The notes beneath the pieces were generated by a model. It had not been told where the DNA came from, made no database searches, and saw nothing but the letters and a program-made list of their open reading frames with translations. DNA of 64,000 nucleotides from assembly GCF_030131845.1 (NCBI RefSeq), contig NZ_JASKYM010000004.1, positions 1-64,000 on the forward strand, written 5' to 3'. The stretch is from Romboutsia sedimentorum (GTDB lineage Bacteria > Bacillota > Clostridia > Peptostreptococcales > Peptostreptococcaceae). Position numbers and translations under genes: made by a program. This document shows, in pieces, positions 1 to 9,159 of this stretch; the stretch's first letter is position 1, and the number at the start of each line of letters is the position of its first letter.

Positions 1-1048
1 TAATTAATCCAACCTATTGTTATTTGATTAAGCTTAACCAATCTCCACTCCATACTTATTCCTTTATTTCTATTTGTAATATCTTTAACCTTAGATTTAA
101 GTTTTCCGTATAAATTTTCATGTATCCTTATTTGGGCGCCGCCCTTTGAGAAGTAGAATGAAAATCCTAGAAATTTTCTACGACTAACCAAATCTACTGC
201 ACTTTTAGCTTTAAATCTTTTTCAATTATTTTCTTTATACTATTTAAGACTCTTAATCCTGCTTTTCTACTTTTGACATAAATATTGCAATCATCTGCGA
301 ATCTGCAGAATCTATGACCTCTTCTTTCTAACTCTTTATCAACTTCGTCAAGCATTATATTTGATAGAAGTGGGCTAAGTGGTCCTCCTTGTGGAGTTCC
401 TTCCTCATTTGATACTATAATTCCATTGAGCATTATCTCACTTTTAAGGTATTTTCTTATTAACTCTAATACTCTTTTATCTTCTATTCGTTTAGATAAT
501 TTATCAATTAAAATGTCGTGATTTACTTTATCGAAGAATTTCTCTAAATCCATATCAACTACCCATTTATGTCCTTGATTTATATATTCCAAGGATTGTT
601 TAATTGCTTGATGTTGACTTTTGACTGGTCTAAAGCCATAACTACTATTAGAAAATGTTGGTTCATATACATAAGTTAATGCTTGTGCAATTGCTTGTTG
701 TATCATTCTATCTACTACTGTTGGAATTCCAAGTAGCCTAGTTCCACCGTTAGGTTTTGGTATTTCTACTCTTCTAACTGGTGAAGGTTTATATGTTCCA
801 TCTAATAATTTAGATTTAATTGTAATCCAATGCTTTTTAGCATAGTCGTGAAGTTCATCAGTCTTTATACCATCAACACCGTGACTACACTTATTTCTAA
901 TTACTCTCTGCATCGCAAGATACATATTATCTCTTGCTAATATTTTATTTAGTAAACTATTAGTAGATACTATTGCACGGTTTTCTATTTCTACCTCCGG
1001 TAACACCAAAGCTCCGCTATGCACCTCTTGTTTACTTCCGGTTTCCAA
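1..1048 (-). pseudogene. ltrA: Group II intron reverse transcriptase/maturase, frameshifted and partial
   Basis: Intron-encoded protein with reverse-transcriptase motifs in order: SYGFRP, VVDMDLEKFFDKVNHD, GTPQGGPLSPLLSN and the catalytic FADD (RFADDCNIYV). The open frame stops at 194 (TAG) straight after KLKVQ. The family signature SRRKFLGFSF continues at once in another frame (about 193-1) and reads on through YFSKGG and the X/maturase region to the window edge. Family members usually carry about five residues (NKEKS-like) between KLKV and AVDL; a loss of about 16 nt between two AAAAGT repeats would explain the shift. That ancestral sequence is inferred. Start: TTG at 1048 has GGAG six bases upstream; a GTG at 1060 lacks a site. 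The RT active site is intact but the thumb/maturase part is out of frame, so the product is probably dead. Confidence 0.85.
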
Positions 1049-1538
1049 CTTTATCTCCACAAGATGGTCTAATATTCAGTTGTCTGCACTTTATTCACGC
1101 TCTTTAATTTATCCAAAGTCGAAAACCTCCTTAATGTTCAGTCCTTCCTACTAATTGCGCATATTAATAGTACTATGACTTCTGCTGACTTCTGATAGCT
1201 CAGTTAAATATCACTATGTAGGTTATCATTTAGGAAATTCATCCTTTATTAATGATGTATCTATCAGACTTCCCCGGGTAAGAACAACAACTTTCATCTC
1301 ATATATCTGCTACATTTACTCCTGGAAATTCGGATAGTGTTGGACTTTGTTTTGTTTAGCAAACTCATCTACTTCTCAGTAACCTCATATGTAGTTCGTG
1401 TTCCTCAGACCAAGATTTTGCCGTAGGCTTCCTTCAGATTCCACCTCACGATGGACACCCTTGCCCTTAGCTAGCAGTTCCCACTATCAAGCCTGCAACG
1501 GACTTTCACCGTCAAGTTGTTGCTCATGCCGGGCACAC
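1..1538 (-). mobile_element. Group II intron (class C-like), runs off the left edge
   Basis: The minus strand from 1538 begins GTGTGCCCGGCATG, the GUGYG-type 5' end of a bacterial group II intron. About 480 nt of structured, GC-richer non-coding RNA (domain I region) follow, then an intron-encoded reverse transcriptase. Domains V and VI and the 3' splice site lie left of position 1. Seen: the insertion point is 7 nt behind a perfect 26-nt terminator palindrome and its T-run (1546-1571), downstream of a short gene. Known: class C introns insert directly after Rho-independent terminators, so the target choice supports class C. The intron sits outside coding sequence and should not disrupt the upstream gene. 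The encoded protein is frameshifted (see pseudogene), so retrohoming would need a protein in trans. Confidence 0.85.
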
Positions 1539-1545
1539 TAATAAA

Positions 1546-1571
1546 AAAACCTATTTAATTAAATAGGTTTT
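1546..1571 (-). terminator. Terminator palindrome used as intron target
   Basis: A perfect 26-nt palindrome (AAAACCTATTTAA and its complement) overlaps the stop codon of the upstream minus-strand gene. On the minus strand it is followed by a T-run and, after 7 nt, by the intron 5' end. Confidence 0.8.
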
Positions 1572-2178
1572 ATATATATCTAAATAATTTATTTAAATTC
1601 AAATCTAAAAATACTATATCTCCGTCTATTCTATTTGACTGCATATTTTCTAGGTCTTTAGATGTTACTACAATTACTTTTGGTGGTTCATAAAATGGAA
1701 TTGTAGAGTTCTTCATTTTATTTTCCATATCCTCATATTTAGATAATCTTAATTGTTCATCTAAAGTTATATCTACTAAAATTTGTTTTGGGTCATTATA
1801 TTTATCTATATATTCTATGAATAGATCATATTTTGAACCTCCAACTGATATATTCCTATAAAATCGTTTAAGTTCATATCCACCTGAATTAAGTTTAATA
1901 GCAAATTCAGATCCTATTACAGCTTTAACTAATTCATTACCTTTATACATCTTGCTTCCACTTAAATAATATACATATGAATTATCTTTATACCCAGAAT
2001 AATTTATATTACATGGATATTTTCTCAATGTATATTCATTACACATCTTCCTTAAAGTTTTCTTGAATGATTTTTTTCCATATTTTTTTCTTGTCCCATA
2101 AACTTTTCCAACCTGAGTTTCAGTCATACACCTAACTCTACTAATTAAGATTAATATATCTTTTTCTATCCCCATCAT
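1570..2178 (-). CDS. Hypothetical protein, winged-helix-like N-terminus
   Basis: A 202-residue soluble protein of unknown function. The N-terminal 70 residues (EKDILILISRVRCMTETQVGKVYG, then a Lys-rich stretch) look like a winged helix. The rest is mixed alpha/beta with a DITLDEQLR segment. This layout recalls small replication-relaxation-like proteins of Firmicute plasmids and integrative elements, but I saw no diagnostic motif, so that is only a guess. Start: ATG 2178 has AGGAG 10 nt upstream; the longer frame from 2214 begins with TTG and has no site. It has its own terminator and no operon partner; the group II intron sits just behind it. A transferred origin would fit the nearby mobile element. 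Confidence 0.6.
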   Translation of the reverse strand: MMGIEKDILILISRVRCMTETQVGKVYGTRKKYGKKSFKKTLRKMCNEYTLRKYPCNINYSGYKDNSYVYYLSGSKMYKGNELVKAVIGSEFAIKLNSGGYELKRFYRNISVGGSKYDLFIEYIDKYNDPKQILVDITLDEQLRLSKYEDMENKMKNSTIPFYEPPKVIVVTSKDLENMQSNRIDGDIVFLDLNLNKLFRYI

Positions 2179-2292
2179 TATGTCTGATCTCCTTGAAGTT
2201 ATTTTACTTACCAAGTTGTACTATCATTATATTGATTTAAGGATATAAAATTTACATATTTTAATAAAATTATTTTAATTCTATAAACAAAT

Positions 2293-2322
2293 AAAAAGCA
2301 ACGTATTAATACATTGCTTTTT
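2293..2322 (-). terminator. Rho-independent terminator
   Basis: AAAAAGCAA (2293-2301) pairs with TTGCTTTTT (2314-2322) around an AT-rich loop. It lies 27 nt behind the stop of the 554-aa membrane protein on the minus strand. Confidence 0.7.
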
Positions 2323-2348
2323 ACTTGGTATATTATTAATTTAAGCTA

Positions 2349-4013
2349 TTATTTTAACTTTTCTTCTATTTTTTCATCTACATTAACAGCTTTTACGTTT
2401 CCTAAAGTTAAGTTGTCAAACTCGATTATATCTACAAATCCTTTTTCACCTTTTTGGTAAGATATTTTTACTTTATCTCCAACAGAAGTTAAAGGAATTT
2501 TGATTGATAACTTTGAAGTGGCATTAAATATTATGTTTTGATTTTCATTTATTGTCATATAGTAGAATGTATTTCCTGATTTAACATCAGCACTAATTCT
2601 TGAAATAGTTCCTTCTATATGTTCACTAGTTACATCATTGTCTATTTTAATAGTATTACCTTTTGATGCTAATGCTTCTCTATAGTTTCTTAAAGCTTCT
2701 TCCTTACTTTCTCCAAGCCCTAGTACACTAAAGTCTTCTACTGATATAAATGCTACCATTTTAACAAGCCCAGCTTTATCTTTTAGTGATGATACATATG
2801 TTGGAGTTCCTAACATATTATACATTACAGGGAATGTAGCTTCATAATTTTTTTCCTGAACCTTACCTTCCGCAGATCTCATTGCTGCAGTTTCAGTTGC
2901 TCCTGGTTGTTTGTATAATTTTGCTTCTTTAGTACGAGTGTCTACTAGCATAAATCCTATAGTAGACTCATCACCACCTGAAGAAGTTATACCTGTATAC
3001 CAATATGCCTTGTTGTCATTTCCATAAACTAAAGATGTTCCTTCAGTTGGAACTAAAACTCCTTCTTCTGATATAACTGAGTTTAAGAATCCTTTAACAT
3101 ATAATCCCCAATCATTTATTTGACTTGTCACAAATTCTTGAGGTTGTATTCTATCTATCCACTTCGGTGCTTCTTTTGTTGTATATCTTTTAGTTTCTCC
3201 AGTTTCAGCATCAACTGTAGCTACTCCCACAGCATTAGCTCCACCGTATCCTATTTTATGTTCATATAAGCTTGTAACCCAATAAGGTCTTCCTTCATCA
3301 TTTATTTCTAATGTGAAATCTGTCATTCCTGCATTTACTATTCCTTTTATATACATATGTCTATGAAGGTCTTGAAGTAAGTATGCTTCTGGCTGATACA
3401 CTATTTTGACAGGTTTGTTATCTATCTTTTGCACTAATCTAACATCTTGAGGATTACTTGCTGATACCATCACATATCCTTTAGTACCATCCAAAGATGT
3501 TACCCATTTAATTATATCTCTATGTACTAACGGTGCTACCCAGTATAATTCGCCTTTTACACTTTGTATATGGAACTTTCCAAGCTTTGATACACTCCCT
3601 AAAGCTGGATCTTCTCCAAGTTTTTTGTCTCCTAGCTTCATCGCCATGTCTTCATCTACAAGACGTATATCATTTACACTTACAGGACTTACATCTTTAG
3701 AAAACTCACTTTCTTTTACTGTCCCTAATAAATTTTTATATGTCTTTGCATGAAAAACAGGTGTAGATGCTAAAAATGGCACTGCAATACTATAAGCTAT
3801 TAGAATAATCGCTATGCTAAAATTGTATTTAGCGGTTTTAGAAGTTCTTTCTCCTCTATCGAGCATCATATCTAATATCCCTGCTACGCCAAAGAATATT
3901 ATCAGTACTGAAACGCATGATATGAAATCTAAACTTAGTACTGGTAATTTAACAAATGAGTATATCGCTACAACTATAAACGCTATCCCATATGTTTTAA
4001 TAAATTTTTTCAT
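2349..4013 (-). CDS. Conserved membrane protein of unknown function
   Basis: A 554-residue protein with three hydrophobic segments in the first about 85 residues (starting IAFIVVAIYSFV, CVSVLIIFFGVAGI and FSIAIILIAYSIAVPF) and then a large extracytoplasmic part. That part contains repeated aromatic strand motifs (ELYWVAPL, RPYWVTSL, KAYWYTG, TPTYVSSL), which resemble repeats of a beta-rich fold. The last about 100 residues (EHIEGTISRISADVKSGNTF) look like a small OB-fold-type barrel. It is the kind of long conserved protein found in Clostridia without an assigned role, and I cannot name a function. It appears monocistronic, with its own terminator at 2293-2322. Confidence 0.75.
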   Translation of the reverse strand: MKKFIKTYGIAFIVVAIYSFVKLPVLSLDFISCVSVLIIFFGVAGILDMMLDRGERTSKTAKYNFSIAIILIAYSIAVPFLASTPVFHAKTYKNLLGTVKESEFSKDVSPVSVNDIRLVDEDMAMKLGDKKLGEDPALGSVSKLGKFHIQSVKGELYWVAPLVHRDIIKWVTSLDGTKGYVMVSASNPQDVRLVQKIDNKPVKIVYQPEAYLLQDLHRHMYIKGIVNAGMTDFTLEINDEGRPYWVTSLYEHKIGYGGANAVGVATVDAETGETKRYTTKEAPKWIDRIQPQEFVTSQINDWGLYVKGFLNSVISEEGVLVPTEGTSLVYGNDNKAYWYTGITSSGGDESTIGFMLVDTRTKEAKLYKQPGATETAAMRSAEGKVQEKNYEATFPVMYNMLGTPTYVSSLKDKAGLVKMVAFISVEDFSVLGLGESKEEALRNYREALASKGNTIKIDNDVTSEHIEGTISRISADVKSGNTFYYMTINENQNIIFNATSKLSIKIPLTSVGDKVKISYQKGEKGFVDIIEFDNLTLGNVKAVNVDEKIEEKLK

Positions 4014-4075
4014 TTAATACTCCTTTCAACCCAAATAGTTATTAATATCATTATATCCATTTTTTACAAAAAAAT

Positions 4076-4104
4076 AAATACCTCTTATCAAATAAGAGGT
4101 ATTT
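4076..4104 (-). terminator. Rho-independent terminator
   Basis: A 13-bp perfect stem (AAATACCTCTTAT, 4076-4088, with 4092-4104) and 3-nt loop directly behind the stop of the hydrolase-like gene. Both flanks are A/T runs, so it could act in both directions. Confidence 0.8.
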
Positions 4105-4106
4105 TC

Positions 4107-4670
4107 TTATGCTTTTGCCATATTTCCTACATATAAGTGCTCTTTTATTTGATATTTTGATAATAGTCCTTCATATTCTAAATTCAAACAATCTAAATCA
4201 TAAAAATCATTTGGTATAATCTCATATGATGGTTTATCAAAAATCTCAACTCCACTTCTTTTTAACATATCTGCCACAAAGTGAGAGCATACGTATTTGT
4301 ATTCTTTTTCTCTTGGTTTATCTACAGTTAAATACACAAGTGCTTTAACATCATAATCATATTCATTTCTATTTTGACTAACATTCATTATATTTTCATA
4401 TATTTTTTCATATTGTAAGTTTGTAACATCTAATGAGTACACCCTACACATAGTATTTTTTCTAATAGCATACAATCCTTCATTTATATTTTCCTCCACA
4501 AAACCCGCAAAAATTGGAGTCTTTGGATTTAATCTTCCAAATGAATACATTGGCTTTAATTCTTGATTTAAAGCTATTGATACGTGTGCATATGGGGTTT
4601 TACTTATATTTCTTATAAGATAAGATAATAAAGTTCCAGTATATGTTGTTACTATATATATCTTTTTCAT
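4107..4670 (-). CDS. Permuted NlpC/P60-like (YiiX/YebB type) cysteine hydrolase
   Basis: A 187-residue cytosolic protein. The N-terminal part carries TPYAHVSIAL (conserved His near residue 28), and the C-terminal part carries KYVCSHFVADML (conserved Cys near residue 127). His before Cys is the circularly permuted order of YiiX/YebB-type papain-like hydrolases of the NlpC/P60 superfamily; the substrate is unknown (peptide, amide or lipid amide). There is no signal peptide. It stands alone between two terminator/AT-rich regions. Its Shine-Dalgarno is unusual: a run of eight G (plus 4675-4682) four bases before ATG, in an otherwise AT-rich region. Confidence 0.65.
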   Translation of the reverse strand: MKKIYIVTTYTGTLLSYLIRNISKTPYAHVSIALNQELKPMYSFGRLNPKTPIFAGFVEENINEGLYAIRKNTMCRVYSLDVTNLQYEKIYENIMNVSQNRNEYDYDVKALVYLTVDKPREKEYKYVCSHFVADMLKRSGVEIFDKPSYEIIPNDFYDLDCLNLEYEGLLSKYQIKEHLYVGNMAKA

Positions 4671-4690
4671 ATTTCCCCCCCCTTAATAAT
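4671..4690 (-). promoter_or_regulatory. Poly-G ribosome binding site
   Basis: Eight consecutive C on the plus strand (4675-4682) give AAGGGGGGGGAAATATG on the coding strand. This is a homopolymeric Shine-Dalgarno whose length could vary by slippage. Confidence 0.6.
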
Positions 4691-4836
4691 ATTTTATTAA
4701 GCAATTTAATTTAATAAACTTAACAATTCTAAGTTATACCTTAGTTTAATATAAATTATTATTTAGGTACAACTATATTATTTTAGCATAAATTTCAATA
4801 TATTTCAAATAATAAAATAAATTTTATTTATATTTT

Positions 4837-5409
4837 TTATTTATTGCTTCCACTTTTGTGAATTTTTTTATTTATTCGTTGTCCAATTACCCAAGATATC
4901 AATATAGCACATATAAAAACTACAATTTTCATAGGATGAGAAATTATATGATTAATATCTTCGCCTACATAACTTATAAGTAAAAACATTACAAATTTTC
5001 CACAAACCATCCCAGAAACAAATGTTTTTAAATCTAATCCAGTAAATCCAGATCCTACAGTTACCAAAAAATCTGGAATAAATGGACATGCATAAGATAT
5101 GAAAATACTATTAAATCCTTGTTTTTTTATCCAAATGATTACTTTTCTTATTTTATTTTTTTCTTGATATTTTTCAAAATATTTCCATTTGGAAAACTTA
5201 TTAACTACTAAATAAAGGGCTACTGATGCAACACCAGAACCTACCCAAGATACTAAAAAACCCATCCACATTCCAAGTACAAAAGCATTTGCCACTACTA
5301 TTGCAATTAATGGTAATACAGGTAAAAAAGTTTCTACTGCTATTAATATAAATCCTACTATAATAGCTAAAACCTTATAGTCTGTTAATGAATACAATAT
5401 TTGTTCCAT
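4837..5409 (-). CDS. VTT-domain (TVP38/TMEM64, DedA superfamily) membrane protein
   Basis: A 190-residue integral membrane protein with about five hydrophobic segments. The VTT-type core is visible: FLPVLPLIAIVVANAF with the re-entrant proline motif, GSGVASVALY, then FISYACPFIPDFLVTVGSG and a final helix ending in basic residues. VTT/DedA proteins act in lipid or proton-coupled membrane transport; the specific role here is unknown. Start ATG 5409 has AGGAG 9 nt upstream. The next gene upstream on the same strand (5445-6095) is 35 nt away, so the two are probably co-transcribed. Confidence 0.75.
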   Translation of the reverse strand: MEQILYSLTDYKVLAIIVGFILIAVETFLPVLPLIAIVVANAFVLGMWMGFLVSWVGSGVASVALYLVVNKFSKWKYFEKYQEKNKIRKVIIWIKKQGFNSIFISYACPFIPDFLVTVGSGFTGLDLKTFVSGMVCGKFVMFLLISYVGEDINHIISHPMKIVVFICAILISWVIGQRINKKIHKSGSNK

Positions 5410-5444
5410 AACAATTTGCTCCTAAAGTTATGTCGTCACAATTT

Positions 5445-6095
5445 TTATCCTATTATATTGACTTTATACTTTGATATAAAATCAATCAGATTGTTAACTT
5501 CTAATTGTAAATCTAATAGAATTTCTTTATCTTTTACATCGATTTTATTAAGTGTTAGTGGATAAGTGTCGTTTTTGTTTACTATTACAACATTATCCTT
5601 TAACGTAAATGGTATTTTATCTTTGTATTGTTTTAATAATCCACCTATTTTCTCATCTTTTATTTTTATTTTTCCTAATTTACAATCAGTTAATTTAATA
5701 TTTAAATTATGATTAACTATGGTTGGATTTAAATTCACGGATATTTGACTATCTATAAATCCTAATACTTTATAAGGCGAAACAACTTTTATAACATTGT
5801 TAAAAATATTTACATCTATATTTTTTAACTCTTCTATATTATATTCTGTCATAGCTGTATAAACTACGTCTTTAAAATCATCTTTGGATATAGAAATCTT
5901 TCCTTGAGCCCTAAGTGGATTTTTAAGTATCTCAACATTATCTATAAAAGAACCTATTAATAACTCTTCACTAGTTATAATTCTACCTTTTGATGTGTTA
6001 ACACTTTCACTTGGTGTTAGTGCATAGTAAGCTCCTAATAGAACAATCCCTAGTAACACAAAAATACCTATTATTATTTTTAAACTTTTTTTCAC
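5445..6095 (-). CDS. Membrane-anchored protein, YpmS/DUF2140-like
   Basis: A 216-residue protein with a single N-terminal transmembrane anchor (KSLKIIIGIFVLLGIVLLGAYY, residues 3-24) and an outside domain of alternating beta strands and short helices. The layout and the strand pattern (VSVNLNPTIVNHNLNIKLTDCKLGKIKI, then a long C-terminal VNNLIDFI) recall YpmS/DUF2140 proteins of Firmicutes, whose role is not settled. No catalytic motif is visible. It is probably first in a two-gene unit with the VTT protein downstream. Confidence 0.5.
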   Translation of the reverse strand: MKKSLKIIIGIFVLLGIVLLGAYYALTPSESVNTSKGRIITSEELLIGSFIDNVEILKNPLRAQGKISISKDDFKDVVYTAMTEYNIEELKNIDVNIFNNVIKVVSPYKVLGFIDSQISVNLNPTIVNHNLNIKLTDCKLGKIKIKDEKIGGLLKQYKDKIPFTLKDNVVIVNKNDTYPLTLNKIDVKDKEILLDLQLEVNNLIDFISKYKVNIIG

Positions 6096-6454
6096 AACAT
6101 CACCTCTTTAAAATATTCCTAAACATATTATATAACTATTATTGGTAGTTATATAAAAAATATTATTAATTTTTAATTATATTTTTTATAATCAAACATA
6201 AATCTATTTAAATTTGCTTTTATAAAAAAATATTTTATGTGATTTTTAATGAAATATATTTTTATATTATAAAAATTACAATTTTGTATAATACTCTTAA
6301 AGATATAATTTTTTGATAAGATTTTATTTTTAAATAATTATATCTTTATTTTTTTCCAATATTATATTAATATTAATAGTATGGATTATAGTATCCTTAT
6401 GCAATATGCATAATATACTGTACAGAAAAATTAATTAATTGAGAGGTATTATAT
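6096..6454. other. 359-bp intergenic region between divergent genes
   Basis: Extremely AT-rich. It holds a probable promoter for glnS (TATAAT at 6287-6292) and a leader stem-loop (6299-6347). The ribosome binding site GAGAGG lies just before 6455. I saw no T-box specifier or GGTGG anti-terminator motif and no ORF. Confidence 0.6.
6299..6355 (+). terminator. Leader stem-loop upstream of glnS, possible attenuator
   Basis: AAAGATATAATT (6299-6310) is the exact complement of 6336-6347, giving a 12-bp stem followed by a T-run (6349-6355). The stem begins where transcription from TATAAT 6287-6292 should start. It may be an attenuator or an RNA-stabilising 5' hairpin. Confidence 0.45.
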
Positions 6455-8119
6455 ATGTCAAATGAAAATAATTCATCTAACTTTATAAGAAATATTATTA
6501 TAAATGATTTAGAAACTGGAAAACATGACAGTATCATAACTCGTTTTCCGCCTGAACCAAACGGCTACTTACATATAGGTCATGCAAAGAGTATTTGTCT
6601 TAACTTCGGTTTAGCTAAAGAACTTCAAGGTAAGGTAAACTTAAGATTTGATGATACAAACCCTGTTAAAGAAGATGTTGAATACGTAAATTCAATAAAA
6701 GAAGATGTAGAGTGGTTAGGATTTAATTGGAATAACTTATACTTTGCATCAGATTACTTTGATGAAATGTACAAAAGAGCTATCCTTTTAATCAAAAAAG
6801 GGAAAGCTTATGTATGTGAATTAACTCCAGACGAAATGAGAGAGTATCGTGGAACTTTAACAGAGCCAGGTAAAGAAAGTCCTTACAGAAATAGATCGGT
6901 AGAAGAAAATTTAGACTTATTTGAGAAAATGAGAAATGGAGATTTTCAAAATGGAGAAAAAGTTTTAAGAGCTAAAATTGATATGAGCTCTCCTAATATA
7001 AACTTTAGAGATCCTATAATATACAGAATAGCTCACTCAACTCATCATAACACAGGTGATAAATGGTGTGTTTATCCTATGTATGCATTTGCTCATCCAC
7101 TAGAAGATGCTATAGAAGGTATAACTCACTCTATCTGTACCCTTGAATTTGCTGATCAAAGACCTCTTTACGATTGGTTCGTTAAGGAATGTGAAATGGA
7201 AAATGTTCCTAGACAAATAGAATTTGCAAGACTTAATCTTACAAATACAGTTATGAGTAAGAGAAAATTAAAAGAACTTGTTGATGAAGGTATTACTGAC
7301 GGTTGGGATGACCCTCGTATGCCTACTATATCAGGCCTTAGACGTAGAGGTTATACATCAGAGTCTATACGTAACTTCTGTCGTGAGATAGGTGTAGCTA
7401 AAGCTGATTCTAAAGTAGACAGCCAAATGTTAGATTTCTTTGTAAGAGAAGATTTACAATCAAAAGCTCCTCTTGCTATGGGTATATTAAAACCACTTAA
7501 ATTAGTGATAACAAACTACCCTGAAAATGATGTTGAAATGATAGAATTAGAAAACAATGCCAAAGATGAAACTAAAGGAACTAGATTAATACCATTTGGT
7601 AGAGAACTATATATAGAACAAGATGACTTTATGGAAGAACCTGTAAAGAAATATTTCAGATTATTCCCAGGAAATGAAGTTCGTTTAAAAGGTGCTTACT
7701 TTGTTAAGTGTAATGATGTCATAAAAGATGAAAATGGAAATGTAATAGAAATTCAATGTACTTATGACCCTAAAACAAAGAGTGGTTCCGGATTTACTGA
7801 TCGTAAAGTAAAATCTACTATACATTGGGTTGAAGCTAATACTGCTACTCCTTGTGAATTTAGATTATACGAACCATTAATACTTGATGATGCTCCTGAG
7901 AATGAAGGAAAGCACTTCTTAGAACAAATAAATCCTAATTCAATAGAAATATTACAAGGTTTTGCTGAGCCTACTCAAGTTAAATGTGCAAAATCTTTAG
8001 ATAAGTTCCAATTTGTAAGAAATGGATTCTTCAGTGTGGATAATAAATACAGTACTGACAATAAATTAGTATTTAATAGAGTTGTCCCTCTTAAAAGTTC
8101 TTTTAAACCTAAAAAATAA
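6455..8119 (+). CDS. glnS: Glutaminyl-tRNA synthetase
   Basis: A 554-residue class I aminoacyl-tRNA synthetase that charges tRNA-Gln with glutamine using ATP in the cytosol. The Rossmann signature is [15 protein letters not shown] (HIGH at 40-43) and the KMSKR loop is VMSKRKL near residue 268. FDDTNP and the C-terminal anticodon-binding beta barrels ([14 protein letters not shown], then the [13 protein letters not shown] region) are present. Length matches bacterial GlnRS. Start ATG follows GAGAGG at normal spacing. It is monocistronic, with a bidirectional terminator directly behind it. A GlnRS means this organism does not depend only on the GatCAB transamidation route. Confidence 0.97.
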   Translation: MSNENNSSNFIRNIIINDLETGKHDSIITRFPPEPNGYLHIGHAKSICLNFGLAKELQGKVNLRFDDTNPVKEDVEYVNSIKEDVEWLGFNWNNLYFASDYFDEMYKRAILLIKKGKAYVCELTPDEMREYRGTLTEPGKESPYRNRSVEENLDLFEKMRNGDFQNGEKVLRAKIDMSSPNINFRDPIIYRIAHSTHHNTGDKWCVYPMYAFAHPLEDAIEGITHSICTLEFADQRPLYDWFVKECEMENVPRQIEFARLNLTNTVMSKRKLKELVDEGITDGWDDPRMPTISGLRRRGYTSESIRNFCREIGVAKADSKVDSQMLDFFVREDLQSKAPLAMGILKPLKLVITNYPENDVEMIELENNAKDETKGTRLIPFGRELYIEQDDFMEEPVKKYFRLFPGNEVRLKGAYFVKCNDVIKDENGNVIEIQCTYDPKTKSGSGFTDRKVKSTIHWVEANTATPCEFRLYEPLILDDAPENEGKHFLEQINPNSIEILQGFAEPTQVKCAKSLDKFQFVRNGFFSVDNKYSTDNKLVFNRVVPLKSSFKPKK

Positions 8120-8123
8120 AAAT

Positions 8124-8155
8124 AAAAAAGGAATGACAAAAGTCATTCCTTTTTT
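8124..8155. terminator. Bidirectional terminator glnS / lipid kinase
   Basis: A 14-bp perfect stem (AAAAAAGGAATGAC, 8124-8137, with 8142-8155), 4-nt loop, A-run on one side and T-run on the other. It serves both convergent genes. Confidence 0.9.
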
Positions 8156-9046
8156 CTATTTACAAAATCCTAATATCTCTATTTCATCTTTAATACATTC
8201 TATATCAAGAGGAAAATCAGGTCCTTTTTCTCCATCTACATCTGTTTTTAAATCATCATCACACTCTATTCTTACTTTTTTTGTTTTAAAATATAAAATT
8301 TCATTTTCATTATATCCTTCTAAATGAGCTCCCTTTAATACATTAAAAAGAATTGGAATAGACTTTGGTATAGGCATTCCCTTAAATATTATCACATCTA
8401 AATATCCATCATCTAGCTCTGCTTTGTAAGCTAAATTTAAGTTTCCTGCTGTTTTCCCATTAAAAACTAACATAAGGTACATATCACCTTCATAGGTTAC
8501 TTCTTCTGAATTGACTTTCATCTTAAACTTTCTTAAATGTAGAGCTTCCTCTATACCTGTTATGTAATATGACACTCTTCCTATATAATTTTTAAATTCT
8601 GGATTAATCTTTTGAGATACATCTGTAAACATTCCTGCACTTGCCACATTTATAAAGTATTTATCATTTATTTTTCCAATATCTATCTTTTGTGGTATAG
8701 AGTTAATTATACATTTTACAGCTTCAGTTATATCCCAAGGTATATTTAAAGCATTAGCAAAATCATTAGCTGTACCTGTTGGCAAAATACCAATAGGTAC
8801 ATTTATGTCAAACTCTTTCATAGAGTTTAATATCATATTTACAGTTCCATCGCCTCCTGCTATTAGTAAATGATCATACGTGTCATCTACCCCTAAAAAT
8901 GCTTTACTTATATGTTCTTCTTTATTTAATCTGTAGGGTATTATTGTGTAATTATTTTCTTGATATATCCTTATAATATCGTCTAATACATTCGCGATTC
9001 TTTTTTCACCTGAATTTGGATTGTATATAAGTTTTACTTTTTTCAT
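8156..9046 (-). CDS. Diacylglycerol/lipid kinase, YegS/DagK family
   Basis: A 296-residue cytosolic or membrane-peripheral kinase that phosphorylates diacylglycerol or a related lipid with ATP. DAGK catalytic signatures: KVKLIYNPNSGEKR at the N-terminus, LLIAGGDGTVNMIL (glycine-rich nucleotide loop) near residue 80 and PIGILPTGTANDFANAL near 105. The C-terminal beta-rich domain carries VDGEKGPDFPLDIE, where VDGE is the conserved substrate-domain motif. Length is normal for the family. It is transcribed towards glnS and shares its terminator. The true lipid substrate cannot be read from sequence. Confidence 0.9.
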   Translation of the reverse strand: MKKVKLIYNPNSGEKRIANVLDDIIRIYQENNYTIIPYRLNKEEHISKAFLGVDDTYDHLLIAGGDGTVNMILNSMKEFDINVPIGILPTGTANDFANALNIPWDITEAVKCIINSIPQKIDIGKINDKYFINVASAGMFTDVSQKINPEFKNYIGRVSYYITGIEEALHLRKFKMKVNSEEVTYEGDMYLMLVFNGKTAGNLNLAYKAELDDGYLDVIIFKGMPIPKSIPILFNVLKGAHLEGYNENEILYFKTKKVRIECDDDLKTDVDGEKGPDFPLDIECIKDEIEILGFCK

Positions 9047-9159
9047 GTTGCCTCCTTACTACTATTAGTGCTTACAGTCATTCTATAGTATAGTATATTC
9101 ATAATCGTAAAATCTTATTTATCAATAAATTCATTAATATGGTATAAGCGATATATATT

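Noticed and set aside
3814..4017. Small plus-strand ORF in the 554-aa gene
   Set aside because: Antisense to a clear gene, no ribosome site, low-complexity translation. The same holds for the other short antisense frames in the window, including those in the DUF11 and pst genes.
6096..6454. T-box riboswitch for glnS
   Set aside because: No specifier loop, AGTA-box or GGTGG anti-terminator motif; the only structure is a simple hairpin at the RNA start.
8082..8327. 81-aa plus-strand ORF after glnS
   Set aside because: Overlaps the glnS end in another frame, the terminator and the antisense of the lipid kinase.
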